A stretch of 64,000 bases of DNA from Longibacter salinarum (GTDB lineage Bacteria; Bacteroidota; Rhodothermia; Rhodothermales; Salinibacteraceae): the NCBI RefSeq assembly GCF_002554795.1, contig NZ_PDEQ01000002.1, positions 434,001-498,000 of the forward strand, given 5' to 3'. The notes beneath the pieces are model-generated. The model did not search any database. It was not told the DNA's origin and worked only from the letters and a program-made list of their open reading frames with translations. Below, in pieces: positions 51,543 through 60,329 of the stretch. Numbering within the stretch: the first letter of the stretch is position 1; each line of letters starts with the position of its first letter. The position numbers and the translations under genes were made by a program.

Positions 51543-51821
51543 ATGGATCCCGAAATTCCAGCAAACAAGCACGTAAAGATGGCCGTCAACCATCTGAACA
51601 AGGTGCTACAGTACGCCCCGATGGTTGCCGAAGGCCGAGACGCGCAGGTTCACCTGACCGCGCAGGACTGGCAGGTTGTCGCTGATGTCCTGTTTAAAAT
51701 GGACACGCCGGACGACAAGCTCCCGGACGCGATTAACGAGTATGGACTCGCCAACGAGAATCAGACGATCACGCTGACGACGGACGATCACGACATCCGT
51801 CTCGACGTCGTCGCGAGCTAA
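51543..51821 (+). CDS. hypothetical protein, 92 aa
   Basis: The product is a small soluble acidic protein (MDPEIPANKHVKMAVNHLNKV, LTAQDWQVVADVLFKMDTPDD, then a beta-rich end QTITLTTDDHDIRLDVVAS). It has good GC3 coding character. No domain is recognised and it has no operon partner. It ends 75 bp from the converging apaG gene. Confidence 0.55.
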   Translation: MDPEIPANKHVKMAVNHLNKVLQYAPMVAEGRDAQVHLTAQDWQVVADVLFKMDTPDDKLPDAINEYGLANENQTITLTTDDHDIRLDVVAS

Positions 51822-51896
51822 CCGTGGCCCAGATGCACGTCAGGCATGACCGGGCCCCGGCCATGCCATCGGCGTTTTCTCAGATGTTTGTCCGCG

Positions 51897-52280
51897 CTAG
51901 TTTGCCGCGGCCTGGAGCGGAAAGCTCGGGATGTCGACGCGGTAGCGTTCGCCATCGGAGCGCTGGACGAGGTAGTTGCCCTCGACCGAGCCTACGAACG
52001 AGCTGAGCGTGCACGATCCGTCGTAAACGTGCTCTTCGCCGGGGGCGAGAACGGGCTGGGCGCGAAGCTCGGTGTCGCCTTCCGTGTCGTGAAGCGTACC
52101 ATCGGACTCCCGGATCGTCCAGCGGCGTCGAATGAGTTGGATTTCGTCATCGCCCTGGTTTTCGATAAACACAGCATAGGCGAACGAGAACGAGCCTTCC
52201 AGGATGTTCGTTTTCCCGTCGAGATAGACCGGGCGGACAGTGATCTGGATGTCGCGAGTCTTGGTGGCGTAGCTTAACAT
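51897..52280 (-). CDS. apaG: ApaG domain protein
   Basis: The start is the ATG at 52280 (MLSYATKTRDIQITVRP), 19 codons inside the longest frame, because the ApaG domain begins there. The product is 127 aa. The fibronectin-III-like fold elements are recognisable: ITVRPVYL, FSFAYAVFIENQGDDEIQLIRRRWTI, VLAPGEEHVYDGSCTLSSFVGSVEGNY, and VDIPSFPL. ApaG is linked to Co2+ and Mg2+ resistance in enterobacteria, and the name is historical. It shares a 377-bp divergent gap with cysH. Confidence 0.92.
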   Translation of the reverse strand: MLSYATKTRDIQITVRPVYLDGKTNILEGSFSFAYAVFIENQGDDEIQLIRRRWTIRESDGTLHDTEGDTELRAQPVLAPGEEHVYDGSCTLSSFVGSVEGNYLVQRSDGERYRVDIPSFPLQAAAN

Positions 52281-52657
52281 AGTGATGCGTGCGGCGCAGA
52301 ATCGAGGTTGCTTCGCCCCGAGCGGGGTCCAGAGCACACGATGCTGACGATGCGATCGGAGTCGGGGGCGTAGGGCAGATTACGTCCGGCAGAAATCCTG
52401 CCGAACAGTACTCTGTAACGGCACTGTTACCAATTGTTCGATTTCTGCCGTCGATTTCAAGAAAGGGCTTCCACCCTGTCGGCGGCTTGAAGAAGTCGAA
52501 CAAAGTCCGTCTTTTAGGGACGTGTAATACGAGAACCCGCACTCCATCCCCTGTTGTTTCCCCTGGATGTCGCGCGGCATTGAATCGTAGCATTCTTTCC
52601 GTACGGGCATTGCCCGCGGTTGAAATTGCTACCCCCACCCTTCATCCCTTCGTGTGA
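52281..52657. other. divergent apaG-cysH intergenic region
   Basis: The 377-bp gap contains the structured element at 52387-52503 and a smaller hairpin after it (GTCC/GGAC, 52505-52521). It must hold both promoters. No tRNA and no ORF with coding character is present. Confidence 0.55.
52387..52503. promoter_or_regulatory. candidate RNA switch with mutually exclusive helices
   Basis: CGGCAGAAATC (52387-52397) is exactly complementary to GATTTCTGCCG (52440-52450), enclosing a hairpin GCCG-ACAG/CTGT-CGGC (52400-52422). TTGTTCGATTTC (52434-52445) is complementary, with one GT wobble, to GAAGTCGAACAA (52492-52503), enclosing TTCAAG/CTTGAA and AGGG/CCCT. The two long helices share 52440-52445 and cannot coexist. 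GCCG (52447-52450) can also pair with CGGC (52480-52483) as a pseudoknot. It lies 155 bp before cysH on the plus strand, or 107 bp before apaG on the minus strand. I do not recognise a known riboswitch consensus. Confidence 0.45.
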
Positions 52658-53536
52658 ATGGTTTCCTCTTCTGTGTCTGACGACTCCGCTGCGTCCGCTT
52701 CCAGCACGTCCTCGAGTCCCACGTCCTCTTCGGCAGATGATTGTCCACCGAAAGGGCGCCCGGATGCATCGGATGCTGCTTTCGGCGACGTGGATGATCC
52801 GGTCGTGGATCTGTCCGCCATCACCCCGCCCGCCGCAACGGACCCACAGTCGTGGACGCGCAGCCGTCTCGCCGCGCTGAACGCACAGTTCGAGCCGCGC
52901 GACCCGCAGGTGATCCTGCAGTGGGCGGTTCAGACCTTCGGCAGCGGTCTCGCTCAGGGAACGGGCTTCGGGCCCTCGGGCGTCGTGATCATGCACATGC
53001 TGTCCGAGATCGACCCGTCGACCACGTTCTTTTATCTCGACACCGACCTTCTTTTTCCCGAGACCTACGACCTGAAGGACGAGCTGGCGGACACCCTTGG
53101 GATCAGCATTACCCGCGTTCACGGCGGAGCGACGCCGGACGAACAGGCGGAAGCGGAGGGGCCGGAGCTCTGGAACCGCGACCCGGACCGCTGCTGCTTC
53201 CTGCGAAAGGTCGAGCCTCTGCAGAATTTCCTGGCGAAGCGCACAGCCTGGGTGACGGGCATCCGGCGTGATCAGTCGTCTTCACGGAAGAAAGCACGAA
53301 TCGTCGACTGGGCGCCGAAGTGCGAGGTCGTGAAAGTCAACCCGCTGGCCACGTGGTCGCGAAAGGACGTATGGCGCTACATCATCGAAAATAGCCTGCC
53401 GTACAACGAGCTGCACGACCGTGGCTTCCCGAGCATCGGCTGCATCCCGTGTACGAAAGCCGTCGACGGATCCGGCTATTCGCGGGATGGTCGTTGGGAC
53501 GGCACCGACAAGTCCGAGTGCGGCATCCACACCTGA
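52658..53536 (+). CDS. cysH: assimilatory adenylyl-/phosphoadenylyl-sulfate reductase
   Basis: The product is 292 aa. It reduces activated sulfate to sulfite with thioredoxin in the cytoplasm. The PAPS-reductase fold is seen in WAVQTFGSGLAQGTGFGPSGVVIMH and FYLDTDLLFPETY. Cys179-Cys180 and Cys262/Cys265 form the CC...CxxC set that binds a 4Fe-4S cluster, so the substrate is probably APS. The catalytic Cys288 is in the C-terminal SECGIHT. Residues 1-60 are an unusual Ser/Ala/Asp-rich extension with no known role. No other cys genes are adjacent. A structured upstream region may regulate it. Confidence 0.93.
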   Translation: MVSSSVSDDSAASASSTSSSPTSSSADDCPPKGRPDASDAAFGDVDDPVVDLSAITPPAATDPQSWTRSRLAALNAQFEPRDPQVILQWAVQTFGSGLAQGTGFGPSGVVIMHMLSEIDPSTTFFYLDTDLLFPETYDLKDELADTLGISITRVHGGATPDEQAEAEGPELWNRDPDRCCFLRKVEPLQNFLAKRTAWVTGIRRDQSSSRKKARIVDWAPKCEVVKVNPLATWSRKDVWRYIIENSLPYNELHDRGFPSIGCIPCTKAVDGSGYSRDGRWDGTDKSECGIHT

Positions 53537-53899
53537 TGCAGGGATATCCTTCGGCGCCATCGATCCCGAATAATGTAGGGAATCGCCGGGCAGGCAGATG
53601 GGGAGCCGCCCGGTGCAGACCGGGTGCGCGAATTGGTAGATTGTCTGGACCTTCCCCCGATCCCGGCTCACTGTTTCGTTTTTGGCAACTCCGCACGGAT
53701 TGAGATCTTTGTCGGACCCGCGCAGGGCATTCTGCATTCTGTTCTGCGACGTAAAAATGGAATACAGCTTTGGGTTCTATGGACCGGGTTCCGTGTTTGG
53801 TGAACCTCCCGTGCGTTCGAGCGCGCGTCTGGAATCATCGCACCGGGTCCGTCGTTTTATCCCCCTGTTTAGATCTATTCTAAAGTACGAGTGTCTCGA
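53537..53899. other. intergenic region with alternative hairpins, upstream of korA
   Basis: In this 363-bp gap CCGGGC-GGC pairs with GCC-GCCCGG (53586-53613). CCCGGT/ACCGGG (53609-53624, tetraloop GCAG) uses part of the same bases. No T-run follows either hairpin. They may end the cysH transcript or act in the korA leader. No gene is seen. Confidence 0.45.
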
Positions 53900-55792
53900 A
53901 TGAGCGCCTCCCCCTCGACCAACGTGCAGCAGATACCCGAGGCGACGATCCTGTTTGCCGGTGACTCGGGCGACGGCATGCAGCTGACGGGTTCGCAGTT
54001 TACCCTGGCCTCGGCGTACGCGCACAACGATCTGGCTACGCTTCCCGACTATCCCGCAGAGATTCGTGCCCCCGCCGGGACGACGTACGGCGTCAGTGGA
54101 TTCCAGCTTCACTTCGGTGAGGTGGACATCCACACGCCGGGAGACGAGGTCGACCTGCTCGTCGCGATGAACGCGGCGGCGCTGAAGGTGCACCTGCACC
54201 GGGTCCGTCCGGGTGGCACCGTCGTCCTCAACGTCGACAAGATGACCGACCGCGACCTCGAACTCGCCGGTTTGGACTCGAATCCGCTTGAAGACGGGAC
54301 GCTGGATGGTTATCAGGTGCTTGAGGTGCAGCTGACGAAGCTCACCCACGAGGCGCTCGACTCGTTCGACCTGTCGAAGAAGCAGAAGGACCGGTCGAAG
54401 AACATGTTCGCGCTTGGACTGGCGCTCTGGATGTACTCGCGCCCAATTGAGCCGGCGGAGAACTGGATCAAAAAGAAGTTCGAGGATAAGCCGGAGATTC
54501 GCGACGCCAACCTGCACGTCCTTCACAAGGGCGCGCATTACGGCGAAACGGTCGAGGCCTTTGCGGTTCGCTATGAGGTGAATGCAGCCGCGATGCGGTC
54601 CGGGACATACCGGGCCATTCGTGGCGCGGAGGCTCTCGCACTCGGCCTTGTGGCAGCGGCGGACAAGAGTGGGCTCCCGCTCTTCTACGGCTCCTACCCG
54701 ATCACGCCGGCGTCGGACATCCTGCACGAGGTCAGCAAGCACAAGAACTTCGGCGTGATGACGTTTCAGGCCGAGGACGAAATCTCCGCCGTGGGCGCGG
54801 CCGTCGGGTCGAGCTTCTCCGGTGGCATCGGCGTCTGCGCGACATCCGGTCCGGGCCTCGCGCTCAAGACCGAAACGATCGGCCTGGCCGTCATGACGGA
54901 ATTGCCGCTCGTGGTGATCGACATGCAGCGCGGCGGACCCTCCACGGGCCTGCCGACGAAGCCGGAGCAGAGCGATCTCCTGCAGGCGATCTACGGACGA
55001 AACGGTGACGCCCCGCTCCCGGTCATTGCGGCCACTTCGCCGGGCGACTGCTTCTACGCGGCCTACGAAGCCTGCCGTATTGCCACGAAGTACATGACGC
55101 CGGTGATTCTGCTGGCCGACGGCTACCTCGGCAACGGCTCCGAGGCCTGGCGCATCCCGGATACCGACAAACTCAAGCCGTTCGACGTCTCCTTCGAGAC
55201 GAAGAAACGGGCCAAGACTTTCCACGAAGATGACGACGGGAATCCGCAGTTCCTGCCGTACGTCCGGGATGAGGAGACCCTCGCCCGCGTCTGGGCCAAG
55301 CCCGGTACGCCCGATCTCGAACATCGGCTCGGCGGGCTCGAGAAGCAGGACAAGACCGGCGACGTCTCATACGATGCAGCGAACCACCAGAAGATGACGC
55401 AGCTGCGCGCGGAGAAAGTGAAGCGCGTGCGCCAGGATATTCCTCCGACGCAGGTTCACGGCGACCCCGATGCCGACCTGCTTGTTCTCGGCTGGGGGTC
55501 GACGAAAGGCGCTATCGAGGAGGCCGTCGAACGGGCCGTTGAGGATGGGCTCCCCGTCGCACGGGCACAGCTTCGCCACGTCTGGCCGCTGCCGGGCGAT
55601 CTGGGCGACCTGCTCGATCGCTACGACCAGGTTCTGGTGCCCGAACTCAACAACGGGCAGCTCTCGCGTCTCCTGCGCGACGAATACCTCAAAGATGTGC
55701 GCCCGCTGAACAAGGTGCAGGGCCGCCCCTTCCGCGCGGAAGAGATCCTGGAGGAAGTTCGTCGTCTCCTCGGTCACGCCACGCCCGCCTGA
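53900..55792 (+). CDS. korA: 2-oxoacid:ferredoxin oxidoreductase, gamma-alpha fused subunit
   Basis: The ATG at 53900 is preferred to a GTG three codons upstream. The product is 630 aa. The N-terminal gamma domain (ILFAGDSGDGMQLTGSQFTLASAY, PAEIRAPAGTTYGVSGFQLHFG) is fused to the alpha domain (residues about 215-600: FYGSYPITPASDILHEVSKHKNFGVMTFQAEDEISAVGAAVGSSFSG, then GGPSTGLPTKPEQSDLLQAIYGRNGD). This is the 2-oxoglutarate (KorA/OorA-like) fusion type. With KorB it oxidatively decarboxylates a 2-oxoacid to an acyl-CoA, reducing ferredoxin. 2-Oxoglutarate is the likely substrate by family. Confidence 0.93.
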   Translation: MSASPSTNVQQIPEATILFAGDSGDGMQLTGSQFTLASAYAHNDLATLPDYPAEIRAPAGTTYGVSGFQLHFGEVDIHTPGDEVDLLVAMNAAALKVHLHRVRPGGTVVLNVDKMTDRDLELAGLDSNPLEDGTLDGYQVLEVQLTKLTHEALDSFDLSKKQKDRSKNMFALGLALWMYSRPIEPAENWIKKKFEDKPEIRDANLHVLHKGAHYGETVEAFAVRYEVNAAAMRSGTYRAIRGAEALALGLVAAADKSGLPLFYGSYPITPASDILHEVSKHKNFGVMTFQAEDEISAVGAAVGSSFSGGIGVCATSGPGLALKTETIGLAVMTELPLVVIDMQRGGPSTGLPTKPEQSDLLQAIYGRNGDAPLPVIAATSPGDCFYAAYEACRIATKYMTPVILLADGYLGNGSEAWRIPDTDKLKPFDVSFETKKRAKTFHEDDDGNPQFLPYVRDEETLARVWAKPGTPDLEHRLGGLEKQDKTGDVSYDAANHQKMTQLRAEKVKRVRQDIPPTQVHGDPDADLLVLGWGSTKGAIEEAVERAVEDGLPVARAQLRHVWPLPGDLGDLLDRYDQVLVPELNNGQLSRLLRDEYLKDVRPLNKVQGRPFRAEEILEEVRRLLGHATPA

Positions 55793-55884
55793 CGGCACGA
55801 GCTCTCCACGCAGTATTTTCCCCTTTCTGTGTCCGGTGCTCACCGACCGCCGGACCTGCTTTACCTGACGACGCAACGAACGAC

Positions 55885-57165
55885 ATGGCCGACGATCCGT
55901 CGACATCCAACGCTTCCGACAACGCCCGGAATGGGTCTGCTTCGAAGTCGAATCGTCCCGGGACGAAAAAGCCGTCCGGGCCGCCTGGCTCGAAGAAACC
56001 CGGCTCGAAGAAGCCCGCGGGGCCTCCCGGTGCGAAGAAACCAGCTGGACCGCCGGGTGCGAAGAAGCCCGCGGGACCGCCCGGAGCGAAAAAGCCCGGT
56101 AAGAAGCCGGCTGGCCCTCCCGGGTCGAAGAAACCGAAGATGCCGCCCGGCATGAGCGGGGACGGCGGCGGTCTGACGCGGAAAGACTTTTCCAGTGATC
56201 AGGACGTGCGGTGGTGCCCCGGTTGTGGTGACTACGCCATCCTCTCAACCGTGCAGCGGCTCCTTCCGGAGCTCGACGTCAAGAAGGAGAATGTCGTGTT
56301 CATCAGCGGGATCGGCTGCTCGGGGCGTTTTCCGTACTACATGGACACATACGGGATGCACTCCATCCACGGCCGCGCGCCGGCCTTCGCGACGGGGCTC
56401 AAGTCGACGAACCCGGAGCTGGACGTGTGGATCGTGACCGGGGACGGCGATGCCCTCTCGATCGGGGGCAATCACCTGATCCACGTGCTTCGCCGCAACC
56501 TCAACACGCAGATCTTGCTCTTCAACAACAAGATCTACGGTCTGACGAAGGGACAGTACAGTCCGACGTCGGAGATGGGGAAGGTGACGAAAAGCACGCC
56601 GTACGGAAGCATCGACCAGCCGTTCAACCCGGTGGCCGTCGCGCTCGGAGCGGACGCTACGTTCGTCGGCCGAACGATGGACCGCGATCCGAAGCACATG
56701 AAGAAGATGATGCGGGCCGCGCACGATCACCATGGAACCGGCTTCCTGGAGATCTACCAGAACTGCAACATCTTCAACGACGGTGCCTTCTTCGAATTCA
56801 CCGAGCGGGAGACGAAGTCCGACCGTGCTCTCTTTGTCGAAGATGGCAAGCCGCTGACCTACGCGAATGGCGCGAAGGGCATTCGTCTAGACGGCCTGCG
56901 CCCCGAGCCGGTCGACCTCACGAACGGCCAGTGGTCCGCCGACGATTGCCTCGTGTACGACGAGACCAGCCAGGAGATGGCGACGATCATCGGTCGTATG
57001 TTCTGGCGGAACGATCTGCCGCGCCCGTTCGGTGTGCTGTACCGTGTGGAGCGCCCGACGTACGAAGATCTGCTCCACCAGCAGATCGAAGCCGTTGTCG
57101 AGAAGCGAGGAGCCGGCGACCTCGACGAACTCCTCCGTCGGGGCAACACCTGGGAGATCGAGTAA
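55885..57165 (+). CDS. korB: 2-oxoacid:ferredoxin oxidoreductase beta subunit with collagen-like N-terminal tail
   Basis: The product is 426 aa. Residues about 99-400 are the thiamine-diphosphate beta subunit: RWCPGCGDYAILSTVQRLLPEL, FISGIGCSGRFPYYMDTYGMHSIHGRAPAFATGLK, the TPP motif VTGDGDALSIGGNHLIH with LLFNNKIYGLTKGQYSPTSE. Residues 1-98 are an extra tail rich in Lys, Pro, Gly and Ala, with five GPPG units between residues 27 and 89 (for example AKKPAGPPG repeated three times in phase). Ordinary KorB proteins start near the CPGCGDY domain, so the tail is an addition. The gene starts 92 bp after korA and the two form one complex. Confidence 0.93.
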   Translation: MADDPSTSNASDNARNGSASKSNRPGTKKPSGPPGSKKPGSKKPAGPPGAKKPAGPPGAKKPAGPPGAKKPGKKPAGPPGSKKPKMPPGMSGDGGGLTRKDFSSDQDVRWCPGCGDYAILSTVQRLLPELDVKKENVVFISGIGCSGRFPYYMDTYGMHSIHGRAPAFATGLKSTNPELDVWIVTGDGDALSIGGNHLIHVLRRNLNTQILLFNNKIYGLTKGQYSPTSEMGKVTKSTPYGSIDQPFNPVAVALGADATFVGRTMDRDPKHMKKMMRAAHDHHGTGFLEIYQNCNIFNDGAFFEFTERETKSDRALFVEDGKPLTYANGAKGIRLDGLRPEPVDLTNGQWSADDCLVYDETSQEMATIIGRMFWRNDLPRPFGVLYRVERPTYEDLLHQQIEAVVEKRGAGDLDELLRRGNTWEIE

Positions 57166-57304
57166 CGTCTCCCGGTGGCTTCTGACGTATTGGAAATGAA
57201 TGTATGTGGCGGCGTCTCCACTTTGGCCAAACCTCTCCAAAGTGTTGTGGCGTCGCCACGGAAGTATCTGCCCTCACTTTCTCTCCTCACCCGGATTCCC
57301 GCTC

Positions 57305-57709
57305 ATGATTGGTAACAAGTTTAAGACGTACCCTGACCTTGCATTGCTCCTCCTTCGCGTCGTATTTGGTCTGTACATGGCGATCGGTCACGGCTGGGGT
57401 AAGATGATGGGCGGTCCGGATGTCTGGGCGAGAGTTGGTGGGACCATGGCGATGTTCGGTCTCGACTTCTTGCCGACGTTCTGGGGGTTTATGGCGGCAT
57501 TTTCTGAGTTTGTTGCCTCCTTGCTCGTAGCAGTTGGCTTCGTGACGCGACCGGCGGCACTCCTCGTTGGGTTTACCATGCTTGTAGCGTCTTCGTCCCA
57601 CTTGATGCAGGCGGAGAGCCCGGAAAAGGCGGCAATGTACCTCGTCGCTTTTCTTGTGATTGCTCTCTACGGTCCCGGCAAATACAGTGCAGACAAGATG
57701 GTCGGTTAG
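57305..57709 (+). CDS. DoxX family membrane protein
   Basis: The product is 134 aa from the ATG at 57305 (MIGNKFKTYPDLALLLLR). It has four membrane segments and the DoxX pattern: LLLLRVVFGLYMAIGHGWGKMMGGPDVWARVGGTM, FWGFMAAFSEFVASLLVAVGFVTRPAAL, and LVAFLVIALYGPGKYSADKM. DoxX proteins are quinone-related or redox membrane proteins of mostly unknown detail. It follows korB by 139 bp and precedes a related DoxX gene, a tandem duplication that has diverged. Confidence 0.85.
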   Translation: MIGNKFKTYPDLALLLLRVVFGLYMAIGHGWGKMMGGPDVWARVGGTMAMFGLDFLPTFWGFMAAFSEFVASLLVAVGFVTRPAALLVGFTMLVASSSHLMQAESPEKAAMYLVAFLVIALYGPGKYSADKMVG

Positions 57710-57813
57710 CCCATCGACGGTTCTGGCGGTGGGATGCGAGGGACGAGTGCTGGCTCGCGTTGCTGATTCACGTTGATATCGACTCACGTTCTCACTCTTC
57801 TGGGTATCTCACC

Positions 57814-58254
57814 ATGAACACGTCTCGGTGGTCTTCCGTCGATGCGGCGCTACTTGTTTTGCGCGTCGGCATCGGCATCTCGTTTGTTTTCGTGTACGGT
57901 TTCGGAAAGCTCTTCGGTGGTCCAGAACAATGGTCGCAGCTGGGACAAAACATGGCGGCCCTCGGTATTGACTTCTGGCCCATGTTCTGGGGCTTTATGG
58001 GCTCATTTGCCGAGTTTGGCGGTGCACTGCTCGTCATGCTTGGACTGTTCACCCGTCCGGCGCTGGGGTTGCTCATCGCAACGATGATCGTGGCGGCGAC
58101 CGGGCACATCACAGGAATGATCGACGGTGGTCCCTGGCACGCGACCGAGATGCTGACCGTGTTCGTCGTGCTGCTTCTGCTTGGGCCGGGACGGTATAGT
58201 CTCGACGCGATGATCGAGAACCGCTTCTCCTCGTCGACCGCAGAAACGGCCTGA
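57814..58254 (+). CDS. DoxX family membrane protein, second copy
   Basis: The product is 146 aa from the ATG at 57814 (MNTSRWSSVDAALLVLR). It shares the layout of its neighbour: four membrane segments, VLRVGIGISFVFVYGFGKLFGGPEQWSQLGQNM, FWPMFWGFMGSFAEFGGALLVMLGLFTRPALG, and LGPGRYSLDAM. The two copies align along most of their length at moderate identity. The context (ferredoxin-linked oxidoreductase upstream, flavin oxidase downstream) hints at a redox theme but proves nothing. Confidence 0.85.
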   Translation: MNTSRWSSVDAALLVLRVGIGISFVFVYGFGKLFGGPEQWSQLGQNMAALGIDFWPMFWGFMGSFAEFGGALLVMLGLFTRPALGLLIATMIVAATGHITGMIDGGPWHATEMLTVFVVLLLLGPGRYSLDAMIENRFSSSTAETA

Positions 58255-58323
58255 AGCCGCGTCTCATCGCTGGGTGCTCCATCATTCTTTTCTTGAACGG
58301 ATTGAACGTCGTTGACGGTCGAT

Positions 58324-59472
58324 ATGCCAATAGCTCCTTCCGGATCGGTTGATGTCGTCGTCGTTGGTGCCGGCATCTCCGGACTGCTCGCGGCGTATCG
58401 TGCCGCATCGGAGGGGTTAGAGGTCATTGTTCTGGAGGCGAGGGATCGCGTCGGCGGGCGCTGCCACAGCATGGAAGCGGGCGGCGTGCACGTCGACCTT
58501 GGTGCGGCGTGGCACTGGGAGGAGCACAAGCGTGTGCCGCGAATCCTGGAGGAGTTTAGCCTGGAGCGGTTTCGCCAGCATGAGCCCGGTGTCGCGATCT
58601 ATGAGCCTCAGCGCGACCGCCCGGTGCAGAAATTCGAGTGGCCCGATGTCCCACCCCCATCTTGGCGCGTTGCCGGAGGGGCTCAGGCCATTGCGAATGC
58701 CATCGCCGCCGAGCTGCCTGACGCCGTCCTGCACCTGGGAAGTCGCGTGAGGTCCGTCGACCGGGAGGGCGGCGAGGCGGATACAGGGGCCGTCGTCGTC
58801 TCAGGAGAGCAGGAAGACCATTCATTTATGGTGCGGGCTGACATTTGCCTGTGTGCCGTCCCGCCCCGTCTCGTTGCGCACACAATCGACTTCGGTCCCG
58901 ACCTACCGGTATCGATCCGCTCCGCGCTCCGCCGTACGCCCACATGGATGAGCCACAGTTTGAAGGCAGGCGTCGTATACGAACGACCCTTCTGGCGGGA
59001 AGACGGGCTCTCTGGACGAATTCGTAGCTTCGCTGGCCCGATCGGGGATTGGCACGATGCCACTCCGCCGTCATCGATGGGAGATCATGACGGGGCCTCG
59101 GGCGCGGGAGCACTGTTCGGCTTCGGTCCGCCGGGCGCCGTCTCGGGTGTCGACGCGGCGACGGTACGCACAGCCATCATCGAACAACTCACGCATTGCT
59201 TCGGCCCCGATGCGGCGGACCCGGTCGCCGTTGACACCCACGACTGGACTGCCGATTCGTTCACGACGCCCGAGCAGGGGAGTGCGTGTCAGGGCCAGCA
59301 TCCAGAGCCGGTACCGGAACTCGCGTCATCCTACTGGAACGGACAGCTGCACTTCATTGCAGCAGAAACGGCGCAGGACCATCCCGGATTTCTTGACGGC
59401 GCCATCGAGGCGGCTGAACGATGGGACCGGGACGGAGGCTACGACGCTGTACGATTCGGCCAGGCGATCTGA
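58324..59472 (+). CDS. FAD-dependent amine oxidase family protein
   Basis: The ATG at 58324 is preferred to a TTG four codons upstream. The product is 382 aa. The FAD-binding Rossmann motif is VVVVGAGISGLLAAYRAASEGLEVIVLEARDRVGGRCHS. The middle has the FAD-contacting DLGAAWHW segment, and the C-terminus has AAETAQDHPGFLDGAIEAAERW, the typical end of monoamine-oxidase-like flavoproteins. It is shorter than most monoamine oxidases (about 450 aa), and the substrate domain is small. Substrate and partner are unknown. It follows two DoxX genes in the same direction. Confidence 0.88.
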   Translation: MPIAPSGSVDVVVVGAGISGLLAAYRAASEGLEVIVLEARDRVGGRCHSMEAGGVHVDLGAAWHWEEHKRVPRILEEFSLERFRQHEPGVAIYEPQRDRPVQKFEWPDVPPPSWRVAGGAQAIANAIAAELPDAVLHLGSRVRSVDREGGEADTGAVVVSGEQEDHSFMVRADICLCAVPPRLVAHTIDFGPDLPVSIRSALRRTPTWMSHSLKAGVVYERPFWREDGLSGRIRSFAGPIGDWHDATPPSSMGDHDGASGAGALFGFGPPGAVSGVDAATVRTAIIEQLTHCFGPDAADPVAVDTHDWTADSFTTPEQGSACQGQHPEPVPELASSYWNGQLHFIAAETAQDHPGFLDGAIEAAERWDRDGGYDAVRFGQAI

Positions 59473-59653
59473 TATGTCGCCCGCGTTCGACGCCACGTGC
59501 GTAATTGAAACGAACTGTTAACATGAATGCGTTTGTCGCGTCTCCGCGGCGATCGGAGGCGTCCCGGTGAATCCATCTCGTGTCGCCGAGGTGTATGGAT
59601 ATGCCTAGCTGTACAAACTGCGGATCTCATCCGAACCAATTCGAGGTACACCG

Positions 59654-60250
59654 ATGGCTAAAAAGATTTTGATGATCGCCGGCGACTTCGGCGAAGACTA
59701 CGAGACGATGGTCCCCTTCCAGATGCTGCAGATGGTGGGCCACACCGTGCACGCCGTTTGCCCGGACAAGGAAGCGGGTGAGACGGTCAAAACGGCGATC
59801 CACGACTTCGAGGGCGACCAGACGTACACGGAGAAGCCGGGCCACAATTTCGCGCTAAACGCTACGTTCGATGACATCGACGTGACCGAGTACGACGCAC
59901 TGGTCCTGCCAGGCGGACGGGCGCCGGAGTACCTGCGCCTCAACGACCAGGTGCTGGAGTACATCCGCCACTTCTTCGAAGAGAATAAACCGGTGGCAGC
60001 GGTCTGCCACGCCGCACAGCTTCTGACGGCTGCAGATGTGGTTGACGGGCGACGCCTTTCTGCGTACCCAGCCTGTGCGCCGGAAGTTGAAGCCGCGGGC
60101 GGCACGTACGAAGATATCGACATGAGCGAGTCGGTCACCGACGGTAATCTGGTGACGGCACCGGCATGGCCCGCCCATCCCGCCTGGATCGCGGCCTTTC
60201 TCGAAGTTCTCGGCACGCGTATCGACCATTCGGATCCGGTGACCGCGTGA
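59654..60250 (+). CDS. DJ-1/PfpI family protein
   Basis: The product is 198 aa, a flavodoxin-like cysteine protein. The active-site pair is Glu14 (FGEDYE) and Cys118 in [10 protein letters not shown], the nucleophile-elbow position, followed by [12 protein letters not shown]. Members act as glyoxalase-like deglycases, chaperones or amidotransferase-like proteins; the exact role cannot be read here. The start is the ATG at 59654 ([17 protein letters not shown]). A terminator follows 80 bp after the stop codon. Confidence 0.9.
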   Translation: MAKKILMIAGDFGEDYETMVPFQMLQMVGHTVHAVCPDKEAGETVKTAIHDFEGDQTYTEKPGHNFALNATFDDIDVTEYDALVLPGGRAPEYLRLNDQVLEYIRHFFEENKPVAAVCHAAQLLTAADVVDGRRLSAYPACAPEVEAAGGTYEDIDMSESVTDGNLVTAPAWPAHPAWIAAFLEVLGTRIDHSDPVTA

Positions 60251-60329
60251 GCATCGATGACGTGACGTTCATCAGGTGGTGTCCGGTTTCGTCTCGACAG
60301 TCGTTTACATGACACTACCGCAAATTCGA

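Noticed and set aside
53777-55324. 515-codon minus-strand open frame opposite korA
   Set aside because: KorA motifs are complete on the plus strand. The antisense frame has no motif and extends into the intergenic gap.
59601-59672. 23-codon frame with CTNCGSH resembling a zinc knuckle, overlapping the DJ-1-like gene start
   Set aside because: It is too short, overlaps the well-supported start at 59654 and lacks a second Cys pair.
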